Shown here: piece by piece, positions 1-12,900 of the stretch
How the letters are laid out: every line of letters begins with the position of its first letter
How positions within the stretch are numbered: position 1 is the stretch's first letter
Assembly (NCBI GenBank): GCA_030686995.1
Contig: CM060696.1
Coordinates: 116,644,449-116,708,448, forward strand
DNA from: Artemisia argyi
Taxonomy: Eukaryota; Streptophyta; Magnoliopsida; Asterales; Asteraceae
Reading direction: 5' to 3'
Length of the DNA stretch: 64,000 bases
The notes under the pieces: generated by a model
What the model was told of the DNA's origin: nothing
Database searches by the model: none
What the model saw: only the letters and a program-made list of their open reading frames with translations
Position numbers and translations under genes: made by a program

Positions 1-336
1 TCCCTCATCGTCCAATGACACAACACCAAACCCATAAATAATGGCGCGAGTAGTTGGTTTGAAACTTGCTATAGCTAGAGAAGTTAGTTAAAATAAGTTG
101 ATGGTGTATGTGGCCATGTATTAAAGATGTCAGTTTTTGGTTCTTTATGTTTTTAAGCCGTTTTAGAAAGCTTGGGTACAAGCTTTCAACTATGATTTCG
201 TATTAAGTAGTGTGTTTTACATACGCTAGCTTGTGTGCGTGTGTTAAAAATATTGTACTATCAGCTGGTTTCCTATGATGCCACTGTTAATGATTTATAA
301 CAGTGGGTTTGTAATAAGAAATAAGTTTCAAGTAAA

Positions 337-338
<2 letters not shown>

Positions 339-380
<42 letters not shown>

Positions 381-520
381 GGGTTTCCGACTCGACATTG
401 CGAGCCGACTAATCCCACGGCGACTACCCTTTTGTGAGATCTCATTGCTACTGGCATGATTTTTCTTCGAGTATGGTAGCCTGCAGCATGTAGGCTGGAT
501 GGTATGCATGGTACATTATA
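339..520 (-). repeat. Possible SINE 3' end with poly(A) tail
   Basis: Read on the minus strand, the sequence contains GGGATTAGTCGG, then a GAGTCGG-type motif and CCCATGTT, and ends in a 37-base A run. GGATTAGTCGG followed by a tail resembles the 3' part of plant Au-type SINEs as I remember them. A similar arrangement, with GTGGATTAGTCGG and CCATGGTT before an A-rich tail, occurs at 60595-60720. No tRNA-like head or target duplication was found, so this is a weak call. Confidence 0.3.
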
Positions 521-621
521 CCGATCATCATGGCAATCTACTTTATGGATGACTTTCTCTAGTCTAGACTTTTAATGACTAACATAACACCTGCAAAATC
601 CGTCACTCGCAAAAAAAAACA

Positions 622-625
<4 letters not shown>

Positions 626-715
<90 letters not shown>
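626..715. repeat. (AT)n microsatellite, about 90 bp
   Basis: Uninterrupted alternating A and T, about 45 units. Its exact length is likely polymorphic and may be imprecise in the assembly. Confidence 0.97.
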
Positions 716-717
<2 letters not shown>

Positions 718-1246
718 TATCAGACGTTTAATCTTTTGAAAGTGATTAATGCCGGTAATAATTCATATCAAAATAAATAAATCGCATAAACAAATCTTGC
801 GAAAACCAAGGCTTTATTATACGAAGCAACACTCATTAAAACATGGCGAAGCGAAACACTATAAATAAAGGCTCTCATAGTGGAAGCGAAAAGAACCTCC
901 CAAAAAAAACTAGCATAAGACCCAACCCTAGGCGCAATCGATCAAGAGTAGAGGCACTATTAAAGACCTCACTATAGGAGCCAACACCCACCTCCTCCAA
1001 ATATATCTCCGATAAAAATCCATAAAAAGCGAAAGCTGTTTGAATTTGGAAAAATATATCATCAGTTAAGATGACATCTATGTCACCTATATATTAGTGC
1101 ATGAACCATCTTGTTTCTCCATTTTCTTATTGACCACATAATAACATAAAAGACTCATGCCAAACCTTTTCAAATTAATTTTGATTCAAAGCTTTTCGCA
1201 TTAATTGTGTGATTCAGACGGTAACAAAGATCGAAAATGCGCATCT

Positions 1247-1500
1247 GATGCAGGCCAGGACCCCAGTAGCAGCCCACCTGGCTAACTCACAACCCAAACG
1301 AGTATCCACCAGGCCCATTCGCTATGGAGATTAGGAAGCCCAGTTGAAGAAGTCAAAATATCCGTTGTTTTGTTTGTTACGAGAATGGCAGCGGTCCGCC
1401 GCGTTGCTGGCGGGCCTGTTTTTCGGCCGATGCAATTTTGCATAAAAATAAAGTACAATATTTAGGCGTTGTAATATGAAAAATTTTCTTTGATCTACTG
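1247..1500 (+). mobile_element. Chromovirus fragment: pol 3' end plus LTR start
   Basis: Bases 1247-1379 match 15689-15823 of the chromovirus further along, almost base for base. They cover the last codons of its polyprotein (ending at a TAG) and the following untranslated sequence. After TGTTTGTTA the two copies part: this copy continues into a GC-rich stretch that the other lacks. It is a truncated relic of the same family and may preserve the LTR part missing from the 3' LTR of the larger copy. The right end at about 1500 is a guess. Confidence 0.7.
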
Positions 1501-3111
1501 GTTGCATTAAATTTCTTTTGTCTTTGCATTAGTAATATACTAATGCAACTAAACAAAGAGACGTTAACTTCTCAAATAAGTCGATATCGAATATATTACT
1601 ATATACTAATTTCGATCAACAAATCAAGATTTCATGATCCGGTGAATTGGGACACGGGTCCGAGAGTGGGTAACAAATGGCTATCATTTTCATGTACATG
1701 TCTGATCCCTTGTGATTATTATTTTAGCACATGTGATATCTCATTATCGTCGCGGGGCTCAAAATTACAGATGAGAGAAAAAGGTGAAGCCATACTACCT
1801 AATCAAAAAGATCTTTTAGGCTAGCACTCAGATAATCAAAAAGATTTTTTACCACTAAAATCTGCATAATCATTTTCTGTGGACTCTAGTAGTTAAAAAC
1901 AAAAATTACATGTTTCTAATCTAGCTCAGGTATAGTCTTTCTTAAGTTCCATTTTAAAATAAGCTATTTTTTATGCCTTTTTTCACTGCAGCTTGAATTA
2001 GTTTAAATATCTAACAAACCCTACAAAACTATACATCATAAAGCTAGCAGCAGATCTTAAAAAACATAATAGACAATGTCATTGGCGAATACTTTTTAAA
2101 AAGCAGTATAATATATCTTCTCACACTTATAGATTTTATATGCCTTTCTTCACAATATAGTGAAGGAAAATTAAACTTACACTTTAAGCTCTATGCCAAG
2201 CTCTTGCATACAACTTCTGAGTATGAGGCTGAGGTGCTTCAGGCACTGCATCTTTTGCAATTTGGTTTTGGGAGATATGGTATTGCACTGAAGCTGCCAT
2301 ACTCCTGCTCAAACTTTAGTGTCTTACGGCACTTATGTTGTCACTTTATCCTTCCTTACTTCCTATGTGAATAATCTACAGATTAACAGAAACAATATGC
2401 ATCAAAATACGGTCAAGTCATCAACTCTGTCAAGCATTTAATGGGAATTAATAATAGACAATCCTGCAAAAGCTTCCAATCGTGATGTAAAATTCACTAT
2501 ATGTAAAGCAAGTACTCTAACCATATAACTGTAAAGACTATCTCATATCAATAAACTTGACCTCCTAGTACAGCCATAGGTCGGTCACGCTAATTGGATA
2601 AACCACATAAAATAGTTACAAACGCGAAGTTGCAAAGACTATTCATCGAGGATTGCAACTGATATGTATTTATATGAATAGTCTCCGGGAAAGTTGACCT
2701 CCTAGTGCGGCATTCAGCATTTTGCAACTAATTCTCCGGGAAACTCGAAGTTGCAACTTAAAATTTGAGTCTGCTTATTTTAGATTCTTAATTTATTTGT
2801 GTTTTCCGTATATGAGGATTCCACATAAAATAAGACACGCCTTTTGAAAATTTCAGTAATGAGAACTATTTATTCACTTAAAGAGACAGATTATGGAACG
2901 GGTAAAAAAGGGCTGGTTTAGAAGTAAGACGTGTTTGGTAGCATAATTTAGTAAGTTGGAATTTTGTATGAAGTAAGAATACACTTCGGGTCACTTTTGA
3001 CCCATTTGACACCTATTAAAGTAATTTGACCCAATCACATGTTAATAAGGAAATGGGTCGAAATTGCAACCTTGACCAGATTATGTCAAAGCTGTGAAGA
3101 GTGTTACAAAC
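1501..3111. other. Intergenic, nothing recognised
   Basis: AT-rich DNA with no open frame resembling a known protein. The phrase 'gacctcctagt.cggca', with a nearby 'gcgaagttgcaa' type sequence, occurs twice around 2560-2760, suggesting an old short duplication. Confidence 0.5.
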
Positions 3112-3401
3112 CTGCATTCCTTCAACACCAATAATACCAACACTGATATCGGCTTCCTGAATCATTCCAACATCATTTGCACCATCTCCAATTGCTAAGG
3201 TCGTTTTCCCAGTGCCTTCTTTCACCAATCTTGTAACCTAATTAACCATTCACATGTTAGCTATAATCAAACAACTACATATTTAGTCAGCCACAAAACA
3301 GATCTTACCAATGCCTTCTGCTTAGGAGCAATGTGTAGACTCTGCGAGTGTATGGTCATTGCAGTAACGCAAGGAGATACCCTGCTGTTGTTATTGATAC
3401 C
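3112..3401 (-). pseudogene. P4-type ATPase (phospholipid flippase) fragment, two exons
   Basis: Two exon-like blocks with canonical splice borders on the minus strand: 3401-3309 (AG before, GT after) and 3237-3112. The second encodes the hinge of P-type ATPases, including [20 protein letters not shown] and a following GVEGMQ, which is typical of plant ALA aminophospholipid flippases. The first ends in PKQKAL, as in those proteins, but the residues before it do not match the family (the usual cysteine-rich CCR.S block is gone). The conserved D-I-G-V-G-I-S-G stretch reads DISVGIIG. No further ATPase exons (phosphorylation site DKTGT, membrane helices) are visible nearby. Most likely a captured or decayed gene fragment; a diverged live gene is less likely. 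Confidence 0.6.
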
Positions 3402-3692
3402 CTGCAAAAGTACACAAACCACATGATTAAAATTGGAAAAGTTAAACAATCTGACTTTAGAATTAAAAAAAATGTTAATTTCATGTACATAAAACCTCAT
3501 AGCCGACATGTATACGCAATTCTTATAATCAGAAATGTAATCTTCACGGCCTCTCCTAAGCTGTTCCAAGCTGTGACAATAAAGTGTATGTTCGAAATCA
3601 ATTGGTAACATTAAATAAAAACAGATTTTTACAAATCGCAACAACATATGACAATTAATACATTAAAATAATAAATTATAACATAGAGATAC

Positions 3693-3826
3693 CGCAGTGA
3701 TAGCTCTTTCAAGTCTTCTAGCAATCAGTTCTCTATCCTTTTGGTCACTTTTCTGTCTCGGCAACCCAAATATAACTTCATCAAGAACATTATCTGGTAC
3801 AAAGTACCTATTCCACAATAATTCAC
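3693..3826 (-). other. Unidentified exon-like open block
   Basis: A 134-base open block on the minus strand bounded by a good AG acceptor and GT donor. It encodes about 44 charged residues including YFVPDNVLDEVIFGLPRQ and ERELIARRLER-like sequence. I do not recognise the family, and it is not part of a P4-ATPase as far as I can tell. It may belong with the ATPase fragment downstream as one chimeric or captured unit, because both are on the minus strand about 300 bp apart. Confidence 0.3.
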
Positions 3827-6341
3827 CTGAAGAGAACAACATATACGTCTACACAAAGATTGAGTCGAGAAATTATAAACACAATACTCATTCAATTATA
3901 TGCAGAGGTATTAAAAAGAAAGCATCCAAAATGTAAGAAAAAAGGTGAATACCTTTTAAGAAGCTGAAAAACGATACCAACTTTTTTGGAGACAATAGAA
4001 CAAGAGGCTGATTTGGGTGTCCATCATCATTGTATCATCAAATACTATCATCTTCTTTTCACAAATCACCAAAACCCGACAAATCATATCAATAATAATA
4101 ATAATAAAAAACTAAAACCTCCAACAATAATCAGAGTACATACCTGTTCCATTTTCGTAATTGTCTTCCAGTACCCCGACCATCTCCTGAATCGAGACCA
4201 ACACCACCACTATTTGGTAAGACAGTTAATCATCGTGAGCATGCCAGTGGAGGTACATGCAGGTTTAACACTTGAAGTGGCAACCACCTCAGAAGGAGAA
4301 CGCGGGCTACATGGGCGTCTACTTGAAGTTGCGTTTGGTTTTCATAGTCGAAGAGGTACAAACATTTGTTTTTGTCATGGGCGTCAACATTTTGTCCGAA
4401 GCTATAGCTTCTGAATTGCCGTGCGTGGCTTCTGACTTGCCCAACAGGCGTAGTAGGTACTTCAATAGGTTCCTTTATAGCGTCTACTCAGCTTCTTTCA
4501 CAGGCTACATTTTAAATTTAAACAAAACATCAACAACCAAATAATCAAATATCGACACAATACAACACATGGTTAAGTTTTCAAATAAACTTACGAAAGC
4601 AGATTTTTTGTTATCCGGGTGTGCTTTCTTGAACTCCTTCCTAAAATCATCCCTGGGCCACAACAATTTATTCCAATTAAATACATTAAACTAAAACGCA
4701 CTATAACCCCGTATAAAATTTATGCTTACATAAATAGAAATAAGGCGGTAGGTGGCCTTTTCATCTTGCTTGTATCTCTATCCTTGGTAGATTTCTTCAC
4801 AGATGCTTCTTTCGCTTTCACTGAATTCTTTCTACACAATAACCATAATCCAATAAATTTCATAAACAGACCATTTAAAAAACGAAATAAAATTAGTAAT
4901 TTAACTTTTCTTTAATTGTTGCTTCTGAAACTCATAATCAAGTCTGAAATAGAACCCTTACAATGAAATTATACTACCAATCAAACGATTAGCAAACTTA
5001 CATATGTACAATCTTTAATTGTTGCAGATGTGCCAGAATAGCTTATCAACTGTAGCCTACATTACTACATTGTGATGCGATGTTTGATCGTTCAATACCC
5101 GTCACACATACATACATACGCTCACATCTAGACCAAACCCGGATCATCATCGCGCAATGGCTCAGAAAGGTGCCAGTCGTGGCTGCAACCACCACCTTGG
5201 CAAGGCTGCCCCGCCAACATACTAACGTTACCAAATCAGTCATGGTGAAATAGCAAAGGTCTACAAATATAGCAGCAGAAACAAACAGCAGCCATGGCTG
5301 CAACCACCGCTCGGGTAAGGTTGCCCCGCCAAGATACTGGTGTTGCTAAATCGTGGTCATAAAATGTATAAACACCAATAATTATCATCATTGCCTGTAT
5401 CACTGTATGTATGTGTTGATCATGCCATAGTCTCGAACCAAACAACCTCATTATAATTATAAGCATTATACAAAAGGCGCGCCTGGGTTTGCAAAACTTT
5501 TAGGCCCGTTAGATAGAAGCGTATGCGGCCCGCCATGGCTGCAAACATGACATTGTGCTGCCCCGCCAAGATACGGGTCGATTTCACCCTTCATCACTTA
5601 TAATAAAGTGGCATTATACCTAAGATACAAAAAGCAATCTCAAACACCCATATCTGCTAAAAACTAAATAAGTTTAGAACTTTTTAAAATCAGTCTTAAC
5701 TATCGTTAAACCACAAACATACTCCATTGCCTCAATACTAAGCGAATAATGTTCCATCCCAAAAAAACACATCAACGTCAAATTTATAAAATTTATAAAG
5801 GAAACAAAAAATTAACAAACACTATAAAATTAGCTCTGTGCACTATTCATCATGTCCAAACATCGTGAAATAATATTTTGCAACAGTCGAAAGCCACAAA
5901 AACTGTTAGAACCTGGTATCAAATAATACGAAACATTTAAAGTAAATGACTTTGATGCATTTTTTAAAAAGGTTATTATACCCCCTTTTGCACCCAATGG
6001 CCTAACATCAAAGTGCAAACATCACTCGTAATTTGACATATACATAACACTGATAAGGTAAGATAATAAAGTCATAAGACAAACATAATCTAAAATCAAG
6101 CAATCCCATAATCCTAAACCTTAACCACCAACCTAAGAACATGTAACCTTTTGCACAACAAAGTGAATCCATTGTTATAGGAAACCAATATACATCAACC
6201 AAACCAACGTCATATCCAAAAGGAAACCAATATACATCAACCAAACCAACGTCATATCCAAAATATCAACCAAACCAAAACAACTGAAATTACCATAAAC
6301 CCTTTTTTTGGGTCATATATCACAGAAGCAATACTAATTAC

Positions 6342-6344
<3 letters not shown>
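3827..6344. other. Intergenic, low-complexity with short dispersed repeats
   Basis: No convincing gene. A motif of about 45 bp with 'ggctgcaa' at one end and 'tgccccgccaa' at the other recurs at about 5178-5222, 5292-5336 and 5530-5573. A 30-bp direct repeat (ggaaaccaatatacatcaac plus flank) occurs at about 6179 and 6221. On the minus strand 4180-4520 has a fairly long open frame without recognisable homology. Confidence 0.45.

Positions 6345-6394
<50 letters not shown>
6345..6394. repeat. Poly(A) run, 50 bases
   Basis: Uninterrupted A run. Sequence on either side is not recognised as a retroposon, so it may be a homopolymer expansion or the tail of an old insertion. Confidence 0.9.
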
Positions 6395-6395
<1 letters not shown>

Positions 6396-7158
6396 AGGCC
6401 ACCTCTATTGTCCAACCCAACCTCGGCTCACCGTAAAGGTGTCATCATCGCAATGCAAACTATAATCCTAGATCCAAATTCCCTCTATAACTAAACCCCA
6501 CTTCTCCAAATAACGACATAAAGAAAAACATAAGAAAACAACACACAACTTCCCAAACAACCTTAAACTTCAGTATCTAAAACCAACAATCCCTTAACAA
6601 CCTTAAAAAAAACATGATTAAATAAAAAGAACAGTACCTTATAAGTTGCAACCAAATCCATCGTATTCAACCAAAAGTCACCGGCATCAACAATCAATCA
6701 ATCTACACAACATAAAAAACAATTATCAAATCAATAAATTATTTAAAAACACAGCATATAAATTAACTTTTATAAAATATCTGACCTGTAATTAGATGAA
6801 TTAGGGTTCGATTAAAATTGGGGGAAAAAAGATTTGGCTCCGTACACCACCCAAAAAAAACGACTGAATGTGTGTATGTTCAGGCAGGCGATCATCAGCA
6901 GGATCGTCACACACCCAACACCATCAACGCACACCCAACATCTCCCTTCCAGAGTAGGAATGTGAAGATCAAGAAGCTTCAAGAGATATCTATAAACCCG
7001 AAATTGGACTGGAGAAGGAAAAACTGGGCCAAGATAAACGGACCATGGCCAGGGGGGAAAGACTGGGCTGGGCTTTTGGCGGGAAAATTGCTACTGTTGC
7101 TACTGTAGATCTACAGTGTAAAACGCTGCGTTTTCATCCAGTTTTATATAAACTTGTA

Positions 7159-7396
7159 ATTTTCATTGTTGATCAATTCTGCATGTTTCCATTGTTTACT
7201 CCATGATTGAGATCATGGCTGATTTTTAGGCTAGTCTTTTACTGCACTTCTTCCTTTCATGTACTAGTATTTAAGTTGATCTTTGGTTGAAGAAAATATA
7301 TCAGAAAATTGCTCCAAACTTTCAAACTTTCTTCGTTAATTATTTCCAGGTTCTACATTTTTATAATTCTTGTTTAAGTATAAGAAAACTCCATCA
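7159..7396 (+). repeat. 5' LTR, verified right part
   Basis: This stretch matches 15823-16061 at every base except one A indel, and ends in the terminal CA expected of an LTR. The sequence immediately after (AATTGGTGCTTTCATTA) is where a primer-binding site should lie. It is not the common initiator-tRNA-Met type, and I could not assign its tRNA. Confidence 0.85.
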
Positions 7397-7422
7397 AATT
7401 GGTGCTTTCATTATCGATCACT

Positions 7423-9948
7423 ATGCCTCCCCGCCGTGACCCGTCACCTTCACCAAACGATACTTCCGCCCTAACCTCCAAAATCGACCAACTTATCACC
7501 TCTTCCAACACCGCCTCCACTGACAACGATAACCGCCTAAAAGCTTTAATCACAACCGCCACTGACACCGATACCCGCCTGAAAGCTTTAATCACTGCCA
7601 CCGAAAACCTCTCCGCAAAAATATCGTTGAATTCAGACACCACTACCATGCTAGTCAATAATTTCCAACGTTTAACTTCTAATTCCAACCCGGTTCCGTC
7701 CACACTTACAATACCTCCTTTAACAATCGGAACTTTCCACCCTGCTAACACCTCATCCACCACCACGTCCACCATACCACCAAACAGTACCCATATTCCC
7801 AGCCAAACAACTTCCTACAAATCATGCTCCAAGGCCTAACTAATTACTCAACTTCTTCATCCGCTTATACAGGCCCTCCGCAACCTCAGTTCAACGATTA
7901 TAATTTTTATAACAATAACAACCAATTCCACATGGCCAATCAAACCCCACCCTTCCAAGAACCGCCATTCTTTACTACCCATAACCCGTCAACCTTACGA
8001 CAACCGATCAACATCACAGCACCACCGACTCAACCCCGTGCACCAAAAATTACGCTTCCATTATTCGATGGTACCAACCCACTTGATTGGATCTTCCAAG
8101 CCGACAATTTTTTTAATTTTTAACACACCCCGATTGCTAATCGCACCACATATTCGGTCTTCTATTTTACCGGAGAAGCCCTTTCTTGGTACAAACACCT
8201 AGCTACAAATGAGATGCTCGGCACGTGGGAAACATTTAAACGAGAATTGGAGATTCTTTTTGGTCCGTCCACTTATGAGAACCATGAAGCAGCCTTGTTT
8301 AAACTACGGCAAACTTCCACTGTTGCTGCATATCAAACTGAATTTGAACAACTCAGTAATAGGGTTAACGGTCTATCGGCCCAAACCCTCAAAAATTGTT
8401 TCATCTCGGGCTTACGAAAAGATATACAAAATGAGATTGCATTACTTAAACCCATGACTCTTCATCAAGTTTATGGGCAGGCAAAATTGATCGAAGAAAA
8501 GCTGGCCCAAAACAAACCCAAAGTATCCTTCACCAACAAACAGTCCTATTCTACTGTTACAAACCTAACAACCACCCCCACTTCCCCTGATAACATACAA
8601 TCATCCTCCATCGTCACTCCATCACTTCCATTCACCCGTTTAACGCCGGAAGCCATGCAACAACGCCGTAAGGACGGCTTATGTTTCCGTTGCCCAGAAA
8701 AATACACCCCCAGACACAAATGTTCCCCGCCCCAATTCCTGTTGGTCTGTGATAATGAAGACGATGATGGGCTACCACCATCTCCCGACGAGCAACCATC
8801 CACCATTACTCACGACACTCCACATTACCTTGCTCTGTCGGATGCCGCCTTTTTTGGCCTGTATTCTACGCAAACCCTGCGCGTTATAGGTCATATTAAC
8901 AGACACCCCGTTACCATATTAATTGACTGTGGTAGTACGCACAACATTGTGCAACCACGAATCGCCACTGCACTCAATCTTCAAGTGGAACCGATCCTTC
9001 CGTTCTCGGTTATGGTTGGCAACGGCCCACACATTCACTGCATGGGAGCTTGTCCCAATGTTCAGTTACAGTTAAAGAAGGCTACGTTCAATATACCATT
9101 TTACATAATTCCGGTGGAAGGTGCAGATATTGTTCTCGGTGTCGCATGGCTTGGAACACTTGGTCGCATATCGGCAGATTTTTCAATCCCAGAACTCTCA
9201 TTCAAATGGAACGGTACCGAACACACCCTCACCGGCGAACCATTATCTTCCTACATCACTCCCAATTCGGTGTCCTCTTGCATTAGAAACGGCTCAGTTG
9301 CATCCTTACACACACTTACTTACCAGCCGCCAATCACTACAACAACCAATGATCAGCCCCCAACTCATCCTAACCCACGAATCCACAACCTGTTGTCCAC
9401 CTTTGCCAAACTATTTTTGAAACCAAACCACCTCCCACCCAAACGAACCAATGACCATCACATACCACTAATTACCGACAAACCCATCAATGTGAAACCA
9501 TACCGCTACCCCCACTTTCAAAAGCAGATTATGACACAGCTCATCCAGGAAATGCTTCACGATGGGGTAATACGTCCTAGCCATAGTTTGTTTTCGTCAC
9601 CGGTTCTTTTAGTCAAGAAAAAGGATGGTACATGGCGATTTTGTGTTGACTATAGAGCGTTAAATGCAGCTACACAAAAAGATCGCTTCCCTATTCCAAC
9701 TATTGATGAACTGTTAGACGAATTACATGGTGCAACTATTTTTTTGAAAGTAGATTTACGTTCCGGGTACCATCAAATACGAGTTGTAGAAGATGACATA
9801 AAAAACAGCTTTTCGTACCACTGATGGACACTATGAATTCGTTGTGATGCCCTTTGGCCTCACAAATGCACCATCGACGTTCCTAGCAGCTATGAATGAT
9901 TTGTTCCGTCCCGTTCTTCGGAAATTCGTATTGGTTTTTTTCGATGAC
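7423..9948 (+). pseudogene. Chromovirus gag-protease-RT, first part
   Basis: Gag starts at an ATG at 7423 (Pro-rich N terminus), then a retrotransposon gag domain (GEALSWYKHL region at about 8175), a zinc knuckle-like CFRCPEKYTPRHKC, an aspartic protease active site LIDCGSTHN, and the first half of reverse transcriptase ([44 protein letters not shown]). Breaks: frameshift near 7790, in-frame TAA at 8121-8123, frameshift near 9810. The frame is cut at 9948, inside the catalytic Phe-Phe-Asp-Asp box, by the solo LTR. The usual DSG/DTG of the protease reads DCG. Decayed gag-pol. Confidence 0.9.
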
Positions 9949-12900
9949 TGTAAAACCCGCATTTTCATAACATGTTTAAATTACCAAAATACCCTATAAT
10001 TTGAAATTTTGAAGAATTGTGTTCGGTTACCAAACAAACCCTAAATAAATAAATAAACAATTATCGTACGATCACAAACATGGACATGTAACTTCAAGTA
10101 AACAACATATGAGTTACAACAGTTGTAAAACCTAAAATTTCAAAATATGCAAAATGACCGAAATGCCCCTAATGCTTCAAAATTCAATAAACCACTTAAA
10201 TAAACACCAAATAAATCCCAAAAATTTAGAAATGAGTAACATATGAACATTATCATTTTGTATGAACATTTATAATATTTGTACCTACTTAAAAATATAT
10301 ATACACGCCTAAATAAGCATAAGGTCCAAAATTACATTTTAATTATGTATATTTTATTTTGAAAAGAGATAAGCATAATTATAATTATGGAAACAAGTTA
10401 TGATTTCAATTGGTATCATCCCCCATTTATTTGTGCCGTGTAACACCTCAAAAATCACACCGACGACTCAAAACTTTATGGAGGCTCTTGATCATTTTTC
10501 CTGGTCGTTTTCTAAGTTATAAAAGGCTAGAAAAATATTGGTAAAGGTGGTGAAGTTCTCGGGTTTCAATTTCGATTTTGTTTGTTCGATTTTGTGGCCG
10601 AAAAAGGAGAAAATTCATTTCTGCTCATTATTTTTGATCAAGCCTCTTTGGGTATTTTCATATCATCCCTTTATTCCTTATGATCTGTATAAAATCAAAA
10701 AAACATTGATCCATGCATGTTAAACAAGCCGTGCGAATTAAAATAAACTAGAAACCCTAAAATCATGCAAAATCTATAAATCGGTCTATATAATTTTGGT
10801 GGAAAGATCTGATTTTTTTGACATGTAATAATACATATACGATCTGAATAAAATGAGTATACATTTATTTGAAGCCTATGGAATTTGTTTTGATTTAATT
10901 TGTTTAATCCGATTGAAAATAAGAAAAAGAAATCGAATTGGGTTAGGGTTAGGGTTATTTGTTTTTTTGTGTGTTAATAAGTGATGTAATAATTGCATAA
11001 TAATGATTGGATGATTTGGGAAAATTAGGGTTTGTGTTTGGTTGATTTAAATTAGAACCGAATGGAATTTTATAAATTATAGGGTGCATTTTGTAATTTA
11101 TCAAACTTAAGGGACATTTTTGTAATTCATGCTAAACCAGAGGTGACTTATATAAAATGTAATATGGGGGTGTCAAATGTTAATATTGTAATTAAAAGGG
11201 TTAAATATTGATTAGGTAAATATTTATATTCGAATTGGAAATAAATAAAGTAAAGGGGTGTGTTTTGTAAATTCTGATATTTAAGGATGTTTTGTACATC
11301 TTTTATTATGATGGATAAATTGTGTAAATTCTGGAAACTAAGGGGCTAATGTGTTAAAATGAATTAATTATGGATTAAAGTGCAAATAATAATAATAAGG
11401 ATTTAAAATGGAAATTAATATCAGTAAAGGGTGTAATGTGTAATATTTGTGAACTTGAGGGTTTAATCAGTAAATATTATTTTTATGTGTGCTATTCGTA
11501 TAAAATATGGAAACTTGAAATATTTACACTTTAGACCTTTAACTTTAGCATATTTGCATAAAAAACCCTAAAACATGGAAAGTTGTCATATTTAACTCTA
11601 AACTATTATAACTTATTAAAATGAGCCCTATTATCACAATCATAACTTGTAAATGACTTAACCAAATTATGTGGTGTAAATAATCTATTTTTGGAAACCT
11701 GCTATTTTTGGAAACTTACTAATTTTGGAAACCTGCTAAAAATAAGAAGTTATTAAAATGAGTAAGACAACCTAAAAAGGAATAATCCGATTTGAAAGGA
11801 ACTATTGAATAATTCTCGGCTTCTAATTCGTCTAGGTTCTGTGAAGAAGGAGTGGTTCCTATTTCCGTTTGATCTTTCTTTTGCCTGCTTTGTCATCGGG
11901 TTGAGGTACAGATGTTCCGTACTCTTTCAGTAAGAGTGCACACTTTCTCTCTCTTGACTTTGTCTTTGACTTGATTATCGTGTTATGACTTCCGTTTGGT
12001 CTTGGTTATGATCGTTCGCACTTGGCTCTATGATTGATGTGTTTCACCGGTATTTGTGATCCTATTGTTATTCGTTTGAACTCTTATGATCCGTTCGACA
12101 ACCTTTTGTGACCTTAACCTGTGAACCTTTGTGAGACCTTGAATTTTCTTTGGGATATTGTAAAACTACTTATCTATGGAATTATATAAATTCATAAAGA
12201 CCATTTTTAAAGAAGGATTTTATGAAAACCTTTATTAAAGATCACTTTTACAAATATCATCTTTTGGAAAATAATTGCTAAATGAACCTTTGTTGTAAAC
12301 CTTTTAAATGGGATTGTACTACGAACCTTTTCAAACAAGTGATGGGAACCTGCCAAATTGAACTTTATTTTAAACTCTCATTATCACCTTTTGATTTATG
12401 AACTATGGGAATTTGGGACTTGGAATAGTGAACCTTGTAGATTGGGAACTTTGGCTTTGACCTCTCCATTTGACCCGTTGATATTACATCTTTGATTGAC
12501 CCTTTGACATTTACCTCTGATACTGAACTTTTGATATTGAACCTTTGACATTGAACCTTTGATTTTGACTTGGCACTTATACTTTGATATTGAAACTTGA
12601 CTACATGACCCTTCAGTATTTACCCAGGTATTACTTGTTGTGGAGTAGCCACAACCATAGCATTGATGCACCAATGTTATGTACTCTAGTGTGGTTGGAG
12701 AGATGTATCACACCGTCCCTGATATTGTTATCGACTACTGCTATGATTGTTATTGGCCTGCAGGGGCGTATGGATGCATCCTAGATTTGATTGATTAATT
12801 GATTGATTGATTGTGACTATTATATTGACTACATTGTTTGGTGACTGGGTGTGCGTGCATTGCAACCCCTCACATATTGGGAGTTGATCACTCCATATTG

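Larger units (their letters stand above)
1..1246. other. Intergenic DNA with simple repeats
   Basis: No coding region that I can support. It holds a 37-base T run (339-375), an AT dinucleotide microsatellite (626-715) and a possible SINE 3' end (annotated separately). The stretch 780-1240 is unique-looking AT-rich sequence in which I recognise nothing. Confidence 0.6.

Noticed and set aside
3112..3401. Functional P4-ATPase gene
   Set aside because: Only two hinge exons, altered conserved residues, no other exons in reach.
6818..7108. Small protein upstream of the chromovirus gag
   Set aside because: The frame lies in the putative LTR left part and shows no conserved features.
10938..10957. 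Telomere repeat (TTAGGG) inside the solo LTR
   Set aside because: Only about three units and not the usual plant TTTAGGG; likely chance.
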